Positions 44,804-54,400 of a stretch of DNA of 64,000 nt are shown here, piece after piece. Numbering within the stretch: position 1 is the stretch's first letter; each line of letters starts with the position of its first letter. The position numbers and the translations under genes are program-made. The stretch comes from VFKI01 sp964647825 (GTDB lineage: Bacteria; Pseudomonadota; Gammaproteobacteria; DSM-16500), in assembly GCA_964647825.1 (NCBI GenBank), contig CAZYJL010000008.1, positions 17,365-81,364 of the forward strand. The letters are read 5' to 3'. The notes below the pieces were generated by a model. That model was not told the origin of the DNA. It saw nothing but the letters and a program-made list of their open reading frames with translations, and did no database searches.

Positions 44804-46318
44804 ATGATGAATCGCATGCTTTTTCCAGAATACGAATCCTTCGATGCGCTCGGCTTAGCGGCATTAATTCAAAAAGGCATCGTCTCACCGAAAGAAGTAT
44901 TAACCGCCGCGATCGAACGGATTGAAGCACGCAATCCACTTCTCAATGCAGTCATCTATAAAAATTATGAAAAAGCCTTAGCGCTCGCAGAAAGCGGCTT
45001 AAAATCTATTCCTGCAGGCCCTTTTCAGGGCGTGCCTTTTTTATTAAAAGATTTATTAGCCGATTGCCAAGATATGCCATTGATGTCAGGCAGTCGTTTA
45101 ACGCGTCACCGCATATCGCAAGCCGATGCCGAACCTGTCCGTCGTATCAAACAAGCAGGCTGTATCATTCTCGGCAAAACGGCCACGCCAGAATTTGGTT
45201 TGAGTCCCGTCACAGAATCTCTCTTACATGGTGCGACACGTAATCCTTGGAACACGGATTTAACACCCGGCGGCTCGAGTGGCGGCTCCGCGGTGGCTGT
45301 CGCCGCGCGCATGGTGCCGATGGCGCATGCGGGCGATGGTGCCGGTTCTATTCGGATTCCTTCTGCATTTTGTGGCACCTTTGGTTTAAAAATTTCACGT
45401 GGTCGCGCACCTGCCAGCTCTCTCGTCATTCGTATTTGGCAAGATATGATAGTCGAACATGTGATGACACGCTCGGTACGAGATAGTGCGGCGATGCTCG
45501 ATGTCTTAGCCGGTCCAGAATCCGGCGATTTCGCCAGTTTACCGGCGCCTGCTACCTCTTATTTAGCAGGCTTACAAAAACCGTTAGCACCGCTCAAGAT
45601 TGCTGTCAGTCATACGCCCGCTTTTTCCAACGGCACAGTGTGCGCTAGCTATCAACAAGCACTCGCTGACACCGCCAAGTTATGCAGCGAATTAGGTCAT
45701 ACTCTTGAGGAAGCCACGCCACCGTTACCCAATCAAACCGTGGTCGAAGCCTTTTTAATTATCATGGCGGCAGAAACCGCAGCGAGTATTGATATGCTGA
45801 CAAAAGCGATGGGCATCAAAGTGCGTCATGCTGAGCTTGAAACATTTACCGATTTACTCTATAGCGTCAGCACACAATTTACTGCAAAAGACTTTGCTGA
45901 AGCGGTACACACACTGGAAAGTAGCGCACGCCAATTAGCAAAATTTTTTGCGCGCTTTGATATGTTACTGACCCCAACACAATTAGGCCCACCGCCACGC
46001 ATTGGCGCACTCATACCAAAAGGACGCGAAAAACTTTTGCTAGACATTTTACGCCATTGTCCTTCGCGCCATTTATTCCATACATTACTGCAAAAAACTG
46101 CGGATCGTTATTTTTCGCTAATGCCATTCACACCGCTTGCTAATATTTCTGGCCAGCCCGCAATGTCGGTGCCTTTGCATCAAGATGCACAGGGTTTACC
46201 CATTGGTATGCATTTTATGGGTCAAATGGGCGATGAATATCGTTTATTACAATTAGCCGCACAACTAGAAAATGTAAAGCCTTGGGGCGCTCGTCAACCA
46301 AGCATGCTAAGCGATTGA
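44804..46318 (+). CDS. Amidase-signature family hydrolase
   Basis: 504 aa with the amidase-signature triad: catalytic Lys in GVPFLLKDLLAD, cis-Ser in TPGGSSGGSAVAVAARMVPM and the nucleophile Ser in GDGAGSIRIPSAFCG. The C-terminal part has FTPLANISGQPAMSVPL, family-typical. It resembles stand-alone bacterial amidases and GatA relatives; gatB/gatC are not adjacent, so tRNA amidotransferase function is unlikely. Substrate unknown. It begins 27 bp after secF; the first Met codons are 44804, 44807 and 44816, and the true start among these is open. Confidence 0.92.
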   Translation: MMNRMLFPEYESFDALGLAALIQKGIVSPKEVLTAAIERIEARNPLLNAVIYKNYEKALALAESGLKSIPAGPFQGVPFLLKDLLADCQDMPLMSGSRLTRHRISQADAEPVRRIKQAGCIILGKTATPEFGLSPVTESLLHGATRNPWNTDLTPGGSSGGSAVAVAARMVPMAHAGDGAGSIRIPSAFCGTFGLKISRGRAPASSLVIRIWQDMIVEHVMTRSVRDSAAMLDVLAGPESGDFASLPAPATSYLAGLQKPLAPLKIAVSHTPAFSNGTVCASYQQALADTAKLCSELGHTLEEATPPLPNQTVVEAFLIIMAAETAASIDMLTKAMGIKVRHAELETFTDLLYSVSTQFTAKDFAEAVHTLESSARQLAKFFARFDMLLTPTQLGPPPRIGALIPKGREKLLLDILRHCPSRHLFHTLLQKTADRYFSLMPFTPLANISGQPAMSVPLHQDAQGLPIGMHFMGQMGDEYRLLQLAAQLENVKPWGARQPSMLSD

Positions 46319-46384
46319 TTTTATTTTAAATTTTTTTAAAAAATAAAAAATCATAATAAAATCAGCAAATTGCAAAAATCTGAT

Positions 46385-46430
46385 TTTATCAATATATTCA
46401 ATTAGTTAGTCTAAAAAATACCCGTGAGAC
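46385..46430. repeat. Dispersed 46-bp repeat, copy 2
   Basis: TTTATCAATATATTCAATTA through to ACCCGTGAGAC resembles 19786-19831, sharing both ends; the middle has a small shift. It lies 115 bp upstream of the kinase gene. Confidence 0.6.
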
Positions 46431-46544
46431 GTATTCACATCCATCACTGGCCTATTTAATATTTCCTTAAGATTATTCACGGATAATTCCTCATCTCTTG
46501 TAAATAATTTGTACTTTTATTTGTCAAATAATCAGGAAAAACAC

Positions 46545-47897
46545 ATGCCACGTTATTTTGTCATTCCCCACCAAGTAGACAAACATGACTTAAATAAAAA
46601 TAGAATGCTTTTATCTGATGAACAAATTGCAGCGATTCGTGACTTAATAAAAGGTGGTGATATCCATATTGGCCGTAACAAAAAATCCGCATTACGAGAT
46701 TATGCGCAGCCTGATGACCCAGCAATGCAGTGCTTGGCAAAACTCAAATACAGCATCATACATACAGAAAACGGCACCTATGCTCTTTACCTCGGCAAAG
46801 AACATAACAATGGTGAACATATTTTAGGTGCCGGCGGTTTTGGCAAGGTCAAACTCGCGCAAAATATTGACACTGGCGAATGGGTCGCCGTAAAAATTAT
46901 TAAAAGAGACGATAAGCTAGAGAATAGTTTACACGAAGCAATAACAACTGAAGAAAAACTTTTAATACTATCCAAACTCTACATAGCGAGCTATCCCCGT
47001 ACAAAAAAAGATAGTAAAACCTCTTGCTATGAAATGCTATTAAAAATTGCGCCGGGAAAACCTTTGCACAAAATTGGGTATGATTATTTTGATGATCTTG
47101 TTAAATTAGTTACAAACAATCCAGCCTTTGCAAAAGAAATAGCACGACGAAAGATCTCGCCTGCAACAGCAACCGGACGCATCCTCAGTATTTTAGAAAA
47201 AATTCATGCGTTACACACACTAGGTTATGTTCATCGAGATTTAAGCGTGACGAATATTTTTTACGATCCTATCGAGCAAGTCACAACATTGATCGACTTT
47301 GGCTTAAGTAGTAAAAAAGATGAACCCACTTTATTCGAACATGGAAATCCAGATTACATGGCGCCAGAAGCAGCAGACGCTGTTTTTTATGGAAAAACGA
47401 TGCCATGCACCACTGCGTTAGACACGTATTCTGCAGGCATTACATTGGCAGAAATGCTCGGATTAGTCACGTGTAAAGACAAAAATCATCACCAAGGATA
47501 TCTTTGCATCGTGCCGCCAAGCAATAGGGTTAATATCATGACAACGGCCGATGATGTACGCTCATATAGGATGCATCGCACAACATGCGCAATTTATGAT
47601 GAAAAACATGCAGAAAAAAGTAATGACGCGATTGATCGCATTTTGGAAATCTTACATGCCATGACAGATCCATCGCCTGAAGAACGCTGCTCATTAGAAG
47701 AAGCCATTCAGCAATTTAAAATTTTACATGATTATTTTATTGAACAATCAAATAAATTGTCACCGGCCACCACAAGTTCTCTCGCGCAACTTGGCACGTT
47801 TGGTTCTCGTAGTAATTTAAAAAGAGAAAGAACCGAATTAAATGAAACTATCGATCTACAGTTAGATGGTATGCATTTTAAAAGACAAAAATTATAA
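46545..47897 (+). CDS. Eukaryote-like Ser/Thr protein kinase with C-terminal NLS-like signature, candidate effector
   Basis: 450 aa from ATG 46545 (CAGGAA upstream); a TTG 36 bp upstream is less likely. Kinase motifs all present: Gly loop LGAGGFGKV at about 94-102, VAVK with Lys 117, HRDLSVTN with catalytic Asp 232 and Asn 237, IDFGLS with Asp 251, and YMAPEAAD (APE, 273-275). The HRDL motif has Arg, and the loop is complete, so the enzyme should be active. No membrane helix or extracytoplasmic domain is present, unlike bacterial PknB-type kinases. The C-terminal 31 residues run GSRSNLKRERTE ... HFKRQKL and match the tail of the 36-37.6 kb protein in order and spacing. Substrate unknown. The gene is flanked by dispersed repeats on both sides, consistent with an accessory locus. 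Confidence 0.9.
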   Translation: MPRYFVIPHQVDKHDLNKNRMLLSDEQIAAIRDLIKGGDIHIGRNKKSALRDYAQPDDPAMQCLAKLKYSIIHTENGTYALYLGKEHNNGEHILGAGGFGKVKLAQNIDTGEWVAVKIIKRDDKLENSLHEAITTEEKLLILSKLYIASYPRTKKDSKTSCYEMLLKIAPGKPLHKIGYDYFDDLVKLVTNNPAFAKEIARRKISPATATGRILSILEKIHALHTLGYVHRDLSVTNIFYDPIEQVTTLIDFGLSSKKDEPTLFEHGNPDYMAPEAADAVFYGKTMPCTTALDTYSAGITLAEMLGLVTCKDKNHHQGYLCIVPPSNRVNIMTTADDVRSYRMHRTTCAIYDEKHAEKSNDAIDRILEILHAMTDPSPEERCSLEEAIQQFKILHDYFIEQSNKLSPATTSSLAQLGTFGSRSNLKRERTELNETIDLQLDGMHFKRQKL

Positions 47898-47936
47898 TTA
47901 TTAAATTACGTTGAATAAATAACAAAAAGTTGCTTC

Positions 47937-47980
47937 ATTATTTCGCTTCTCCCTTTGTGGCTGAAGAGAAGCGAAATAAT
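47937..47980. terminator. 15-bp perfect inverted repeat between convergent genes, possible bidirectional terminator
   Basis: ATTATTTCGCTTCTC at 47937-47951 pairs exactly with GAGAAGCGAAATAAT at 47966-47980, with a 14-base loop. T- and A-rich flanks allow termination for both the kinase and suhB. The core GCTTCTCC..GAGAAGC matches the hairpin at 19606-19628, so it may instead be a dispersed element. Confidence 0.55.
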
Positions 47981-47996
47981 GAAAAGACAAAAAAAT

Positions 47997-48782
47997 TTAT
48001 TGCTCGCGACCTATTTTTTGCAACAATTGCTTCAAAATTTTCGGATTACCGGCCACCACATCCCCAGTAGTCAAACTCCCCTCGCCGCCCGCAAAATCAG
48101 TCACCATGCCGCCTGCTTCACGAATCAACAAAACGCCTGCTGCGATATCCCACAATTTTAAACCCATTTCCCAAAAACCATCTAAACGCCCGCAGGCCAC
48201 ATACGCTAAATCCAACGTCGCCGCGCCTGCACGCCGCACATCCCCACAAACAGGCACCAAAGCTGACAGTGTCGATAAATACTGCGTCAATAAATCCGGC
48301 GCATGACGAAAGGGAAAGCCCGTTCCCAACAAACATTCTTCTAAATTTTTACGGCGCGACACACGAATACGACGCTCATTTAACCATGCACCTTGCCCGC
48401 GACTGGCACAAAATAACTCTTGCCGTAACGGATCATAAATCACACCATGCTCTAGCCGACCGCTACACATTAACGCGATCGATACCGCAAATTGTGGAAA
48501 TCCATGAATAAAATTACGCGTACCATCCAAGGGATCAATCACCCATTGGTACTCATTCCCTTCCATCACCCCGCTTTCTTCACCCAACACACTGTGCTCA
48601 GGATAGGCTTTTTTTAAGATACGAATAATTTCGTGTTCCGCCTTTTGATCAATATCCGTCACATAATCATTCGGACTTTTTTCTCGAACTTCGACATCCT
48701 CGAGACGATCAATAGCACGCACAATCACATTGCCAGCGGCACGCGCAGCACGGATAGCAGTATTTAAAAAAGGATCTTTCAT
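47997..48782 (-). CDS. suhB: Inositol-1-monophosphatase family protein
   Basis: 261 aa from ATG 48782. Metal-binding motifs GEESG (67-71) and DPLDGTRNFIHGFP (83-96), and WDIAAGVLLIREAGG with the third Asp. SuhB of gammaproteobacteria dephosphorylates inositol phosphates and also acts in ribosomal-RNA antitermination; function beyond the phosphatase is from family knowledge. The neighbouring divergent trmJ repeats the arrangement known in Gammaproteobacteria. An upstream in-frame codon would add 33 residues outside the family fold. Confidence 0.95.
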   Translation of the reverse strand: MKDPFLNTAIRAARAAGNVIVRAIDRLEDVEVREKSPNDYVTDIDQKAEHEIIRILKKAYPEHSVLGEESGVMEGNEYQWVIDPLDGTRNFIHGFPQFAVSIALMCSGRLEHGVIYDPLRQELFCASRGQGAWLNERRIRVSRRKNLEECLLGTGFPFRHAPDLLTQYLSTLSALVPVCGDVRRAGAATLDLAYVACGRLDGFWEMGLKLWDIAAGVLLIREAGGMVTDFAGGEGSLTTGDVVAGNPKILKQLLQKIGREQ

Positions 48783-48896
48783 GATGATTCGCCCTACGAA
48801 AAATGGCGCCAAGAATAGCAAAGATCGACATGAGATACCATGGATCCAACCATCAGGTTTTGACGCCAACCAGAAAACCACGCATAATCTCGCGCC

Positions 48897-49637
48897 ATGT
48901 CACCCGCTATTCGTATTATTTTAGTACACACCTCACATCCCGGGAATATCGGCGCCGCCGCACGCGCTATGAAAACCATGGGATTAGAGCACCTTTACCT
49001 GGTTGCACCCCACGCTTTCCCAGACCCGAAAGCCATCGAAATGGCATCGGGCGCGACCGACATTCTGGAACGCGCAGTTGTGACAGCCACACTCGATGAG
49101 GCACTGGCCGACTGCACCTTTGTCGCCGGCACAAGCACCCGCTCCCGCGCGATTCCGTGGCCATTACAATCCGCTCGTGAGTTTGCAGAAAGCTTGCATG
49201 CTCCCACACACGCAGCGCAAACGATTGGGTTACTCTTTGGACGCGAACAATCAGGTTTGACCAATGAAGAATTGCATCGTTGTCACGTCCACGTACATAT
49301 TCCAGCAAATGCTGACTACAGCTCGTTAAATCTCGCGGCAGCCGTACAAATCTGTGCGTATGAATGGCGCATGGCAAGTCTCGCCCGTGCCGCTAAAACG
49401 ACGCCGGCAACAGTTGAAGCGACATGGGATCATCCGCCCGCCACCCACCAAGAAATCGAAAATTTTTATACGCATCTCGAAAAAGTCTTAATTTTGACAG
49501 GCTTTTTGAATCCAGCCGCCCCCAAACAATTGATGACGCGTTTACGCCGACTCTTCAGTCGAATGATGCCTGACAAAATGGAAATCAATTTATTACGCGG
49601 GATTTTAACCTCGATTGAAAAACCTAAGCAGCGGTAA
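48897..49637 (+). CDS. trmJ: tRNA (cytidine/uridine-32-2'-O)-methyltransferase
   Basis: 246 aa SPOUT methyltransferase. IILVHTSHPGNIGAAARAMKTMGL is the N-terminal motif; IGLLFGREQSGLTNEEL and IPANADYSSLNLAAAVQI are the knotted SAM-binding motifs. Modifies the anticodon loop of several tRNAs with S-adenosylmethionine. In relatives the next genes are iscR-iscS-iscU; here a gtrA gene on the other strand and a cysteine desulfurase follow. Confidence 0.95.
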   Translation: MSPAIRIILVHTSHPGNIGAAARAMKTMGLEHLYLVAPHAFPDPKAIEMASGATDILERAVVTATLDEALADCTFVAGTSTRSRAIPWPLQSAREFAESLHAPTHAAQTIGLLFGREQSGLTNEELHRCHVHVHIPANADYSSLNLAAAVQICAYEWRMASLARAAKTTPATVEATWDHPPATHQEIENFYTHLEKVLILTGFLNPAAPKQLMTRLRRLFSRMMPDKMEINLLRGILTSIEKPKQR

Positions 49638-49643
49638 AGCCTT

Positions 49644-50051
49644 TCATCTTCCATTGCCAAATACTTTTCGATTAAACGTCATATATTTATGCATAAAATA
49701 ATTGGGTAATAACATCAATAGCGTCGTCAATGGTCGCGCAATTAAAGCATTAATCCCCAACCCGCTCACTTGAATCGATAACAAAACCGCACTCAAGCCA
49801 ATACCCGCCAATGCCACCGCCACATACACCGGCACTTGTATATGCAACGCACGTGAGTCACAACGAAATGTCAGCCGTTTATTGGCCACATAATGAAAAC
49901 AACCAGCAATACTCATAGAGACGACCAACGCTGCAATATATTGCATCTGCAGCCACGTAAAACACACGGCATACAACCCCCAATCAATCAGTGTCGCAAG
50001 ACCACCCACCACAAAATAATAGGCAAATTCACTCGGCCTTTTCTTCATCAC
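49644..50051 (-). CDS. GtrA-family membrane protein
   Basis: 135 aa with four membrane helices. The family opening FAYYFVVGGLATLIDWGLYAV is clear, as are NKRLTFR and the short basic C-terminus. GtrA proteins carry lipid-linked sugars across the membrane or assist polysaccharide decoration, usually with a partner glycosyltransferase (GtrB), which is absent here. The ATG is at 50051; the cysteine desulfurase gene starts divergently 49 bp away. It ends 7 bp from the trmJ end. Confidence 0.9.
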   Translation of the reverse strand: MMKKRPSEFAYYFVVGGLATLIDWGLYAVCFTWLQMQYIAALVVSMSIAGCFHYVANKRLTFRCDSRALHIQVPVYVAVALAGIGLSAVLLSIQVSGLGINALIARPLTTLLMLLPNYFMHKYMTFNRKVFGNGR

Positions 50052-50100
50052 TTGACCTCTGTATGATGCATTTCTGATTCATTATTGCGCGCCATCATAC

Positions 50101-51306
50101 ATGATTTATTTGGATTACGCCTCCACCACGCCTGTCGATCCACGTGTGGCTGACAGTATGCAAAGCTGCCTGACCGCCACAGGTATTTTTGGCAATGCAG
50201 GCTCTTACCATGGCTATGGGGAAGCTGCCGCCCACGCCATTGCTAACGCGCGCGCGCAAATTGCCGCAGCCATTGATGCAACGTCACGTGAGATTATTTT
50301 TACCTCAGGCGCAACGGAAGCAACCAATTTAGCGTTAAAAGGCGCGGCCATGCTGTATGGCCAAACGCGCCGCCATATCATTACCACGCAAACGGAACAT
50401 GCAGCGACGTTAGAGACGTGTCAATGGTTAGCAAAACAAGGTTTTCGCGTGACTTATCTTGCGCCAACTGTCGAAGGGCAAATCACGGCTGAGCAACTCG
50501 AACTCGCGATCCAACCAGACACATTTTTGATTTCATTCTTACATGTGAATAACGAAACTGGTGTGATACAAGATGTCGCCGCACTCGCGGCTATCGTCAA
50601 AAAACATAAAAAAAACCAAGAAATTTTATTTCACCTCGATGCCGCACAAACGATTGGCAAAGCGCCATTGAGTGTTGCAACCGCCGCTGCCGATTTAGTG
50701 TCACTCTGCGCGCATAAAGTCTATGGCCCCAAAGGCATTGGCGCTTTGTATGTCCGACACCGTCCGCGCATTCGTTTAGCCGCACAAATACACGGTGGCG
50801 GCCAAGAACAAACGATGCGTTCAGGGACTTTAGCAACACATCAAATTGTCGGCATGGGCACTGCGTTTGCGCTCGCTATGCAAGACGATGCAACAGACTT
50901 AATAAAAATAAAGAAATTACGCGCATTATTTTTAACATCACTCGAAAATTTCTTATCACAAAAAAATAATGCACAAACAAAAAAAATCCATTTTCACATC
51001 AATACAGCCGAACAACATGCAAGCGATACAGCTGACAAGACTGTGCCGCATATTTTATCACTGCGTTTTCAAAATTGTTTGACTGACGCATGGCTACCCG
51101 CACTGAAAAACCAATTAGCGATTTCCACTGCATCGACTTGTCATACGCCTGATGCTGGCCCATCGCATGTGCTGCGCGCGATGGGGTTATCCCGCGACGA
51201 AGCCCTCAGTTCTGTACGTATTTCCTTTGGGCGCTTTACCATTGAAGATGACGTGATTCGCGCAGCAGCATGCATCGTCGAAGCGCTACCGACATTGTCC
51301 ACTTAA
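50101..51306 (+). CDS. Cysteine desulfurase (NifS/IscS-like), stand-alone
   Basis: 401 aa PLP enzyme of class V. Seen: LDYASTTPVDPRV at the start, TSGATEATNLALKG, TEHAATLETC, HVNNETGVIQDV, LDAAQTIGK, SLCAHKVYGPKGIGALYV with the PLP Lys, and STASTCHTPDAGPSHVLRAMG with the catalytic Cys. Produces persulfide sulfur for Fe-S clusters or tRNA thiolation. The C-terminal tail is shorter than in IscS and lacks the IscU-binding end I expect, and no iscU, iscA, hscA or iscR lies nearby. It may be the only remnant of the isc locus at this place, or a different NifS-like gene. The extra insert rich in Lys/Gln near residue 285 (SQKNNAQTKKIHFHINTAEQ) is unusual. Confidence 0.92.
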   Translation: MIYLDYASTTPVDPRVADSMQSCLTATGIFGNAGSYHGYGEAAAHAIANARAQIAAAIDATSREIIFTSGATEATNLALKGAAMLYGQTRRHIITTQTEHAATLETCQWLAKQGFRVTYLAPTVEGQITAEQLELAIQPDTFLISFLHVNNETGVIQDVAALAAIVKKHKKNQEILFHLDAAQTIGKAPLSVATAAADLVSLCAHKVYGPKGIGALYVRHRPRIRLAAQIHGGGQEQTMRSGTLATHQIVGMGTAFALAMQDDATDLIKIKKLRALFLTSLENFLSQKNNAQTKKIHFHINTAEQHASDTADKTVPHILSLRFQNCLTDAWLPALKNQLAISTASTCHTPDAGPSHVLRAMGLSRDEALSSVRISFGRFTIEDDVIRAAACIVEALPTLST

Positions 51307-51478
51307 GATTAGATTGCCCATAAAACCTCTGAAAAAATCTTATTTATAAACAATACGATAAGATATGACGCTTTTTTTGGCAGAATTAGGCGTATACTGA
51401 TATTAGAATTGGAAGAACAAAATGTAATGAATAAGCACTATTGTTTATTCACAGTTTGTCTATGAGGAGGGCATTTCT

Positions 51479-54400
51479 ATGCCTGATTCACCGATTGTTG
51501 ATTTGGATTTGACAAAAAACTTTGCTTTGCTCAAAGATCAAGTAGACATTTATTCTTCGCGCATAAAAAAAGAAACAAAAAGTGGTGCAGGTGCAAGTAA
51601 GCCGGATATAGAAATTCTTTCCCTTGAAAAGAAAGCAGATGAAGAAAAAATAGAAGCTGATACTTTTCCCAAAGAAGTAGAAGATTATTTTACAGAATAC
51701 AGTAACGGTAACCCAGAGAGTAAGATTGAAAATTACAGAACAAGAGTTAATGAGTTTGCAGCAGCAGAAAGCAAAAAACCAAAGTCATCACCTGATGAGA
51801 AAAGCGAAGCGAAAACAGAGAGCAAGATAGCAGCTAAGACTAGTGTTCCTGAAGAGCAAATTTCAAACCAAACTTATTTTAGAAATAAATTTATTCAATA
51901 TTTAGAAAAGAAAATAAAAGAATTCACAGAAAAAAGTGGTCCAAAAGAAAAAACAATACAAGTTTCCACTGAGGTATTGTTAGGCTCAGATGGCTTAGCA
52001 CTTTACAAGCTTGCTCTCGAAGAAGAAGCACACAGCCGACAGTATTTCAATGCCGTGTTAGAATCTTCTAAAATGACCGTAGATGGCAAACCTTGGGGTG
52101 AAACACCACCGATGATCATTGTTGGTGGACCATCGGGCTCTGGAAAATCCTATGCTGCCCGCGCGATTACGGAACATCTTGCCACGAAAATTCAAAAAGA
52201 AAAAATTGCACCAGTATCAGACTTAGAAGAAAAAGTTTTCGATCGAATTCCAAGTGATAAACAAACCACTTTTTTATCTATCGACGGTGGGATTACTCGC
52301 GAAGTCTCTGAAATGCGTAAATTGGTTATTCAGTATGGCGAATTCATTGGCAAACAAGCAACAGATTTTGAAGATATAAGTAAAGAAAAATTAAAAAACA
52401 TCAAAGACCTCATCAAAGAATATGCCAAAGTAAAAACTGAATGGGGAATCATTCTTCCTGAAACATTTGCTAGTGCTAAAAAAAAGAAAATCAAAGAAGC
52501 TCAAGAAATTGCTGATTCAAAAGAAGCTAGCGTATTAGAGAATAAAGAGGACGATAGCCATGAAGATGAGCAAGATGAATTAGATGAACTAGCAAAAACA
52601 GCGAGTGGATTATATCAAAATGAAAAAAAATCAGATCGCCACATTATATTCACACGAGTAACAGGCGAAGATGAAGATAACTTCAAGAAGATTGTTGAAA
52701 CACAAGCAGAAAACCGTGCATTTAAAAGCCAAGGTACCATTACATCATTTGATTTGCACTTAGACTCAAAAAAAATTCCAGAGTGGAAACCGAAAGGTTT
52801 CTTTTTAAGTTACAGAAATGGCAAGAATGCTTCAAAAGAGACAGAAAAAAAATTAGAAAAAATATTTCCCGGAAAAAAAATTGAAACGTATTTAGTGGTG
52901 AATGACAGAATATTAGTTGATGAAGAACTATATTCACGGCGTGCTGTCCAGCAATACAACGCATGGATTAAAAAAAGGAAAAATTATCAGTATAAGAAAA
53001 CTCCGGAACCTACTCGTTTAAACCAACTTACTCTTGATTATTTTGCCAATAAAAAAATTAAGCTTACTGACATGAAAGATACAATATCCGAATCATACCG
53101 CATATGGTATCTTTTTCTTGAAAATGAAATTAAAAAAATAGAAAATGAAATTGATACACTTAAAACTGAAACTAAAATATCGCCGGAACAAAAAGACGAA
53201 ATTAATATTAAAAAAGAAATTTTACAAGAGCTAGAATCCAAACACGACATTCTCGTTACGTATGCAAAAGATCAGCAAGCAGTATCCTCTGGAACATTAG
53301 CATCTGGAAAGACAGTCCTTGACGAACAATTGTTTCAAGAATTTAAGTCTTTTAAAGAACAAATCATTAAAAAAGAAATGGCAAGCGCTATTCTAGATGA
53401 TAAATCTAGAGAACTGCACGAAATCATCAACAAATTACCATGCACCACAGAAGAAAAACGCATTTTATTTAAAATATTTGATGACAATTTTTTTGAAAAA
53501 AAATCTGATGAAATAGCAAAACAAATATTAGACTTATCTACTGACAGCAAAAATCATGGAAATATGAAAAACACGATACCATTTTTTCTAGCTTTAGAAA
53601 AAATATATCAAGAAAAAAAAGAGAATGAAACAAACGAGTTAATTAGAGCCGAAGAAAATTATAGCGAAAAACATGAAACTTGCACATTTATCAATACCTT
53701 AATTTTTCAACTTCGAGTGATGAAGATTGAGAACTCTATTACCGACCCTCAAACAATCGCTTCAATAAATAATGAAATTCGGTCTTTAGAAACAACCCTA
53801 AATGCAATAATTAATAGCAAAACTATAGAAAATATCGATGAAACAAAAATTAAAGCAGCCAAACTAACCTTTGAAAAAATAAACGAAACAAATCCAAAAC
53901 TTTTAAATGAACTTTACAGTCAACTTTCAACTTTTTACAAGAATAATAAAAATAATAGAATCATTATTGAAAATTCATTTAACAGCGTTGAGACAATTCG
54001 AGCAATAAAACCAAAAATCCAAGATTCACCATTAAAAGCGTTTAAAACTTTATCCCAAAGCGACGAGATCAGAACAAATAAATCAACTCGAAAACTATAC
54101 AAAAACTTATACAAATACATTACTCAAACAAGAAGTTTTTCTGACCATAAAAGTCAATTTAACAATTTATTAGATGATCTCCAATTCAACATTTTAATCA
54201 ATAAATATATAAATAACGATCATCGCAATGCGCTTATTGGTTTTATCACATTTCTCAAAAGAGACGTTGATTTAAACAAAAATTTATCACCCTTGCAATA
54301 TGACTATCTACAGACACAACTGCTTGGTTACTTTGTTCAAACAATAGAAAAAGAAAAAGATAAAAAGGCTTTAACAAAATTCAAAGAAACTCTTAACGAT

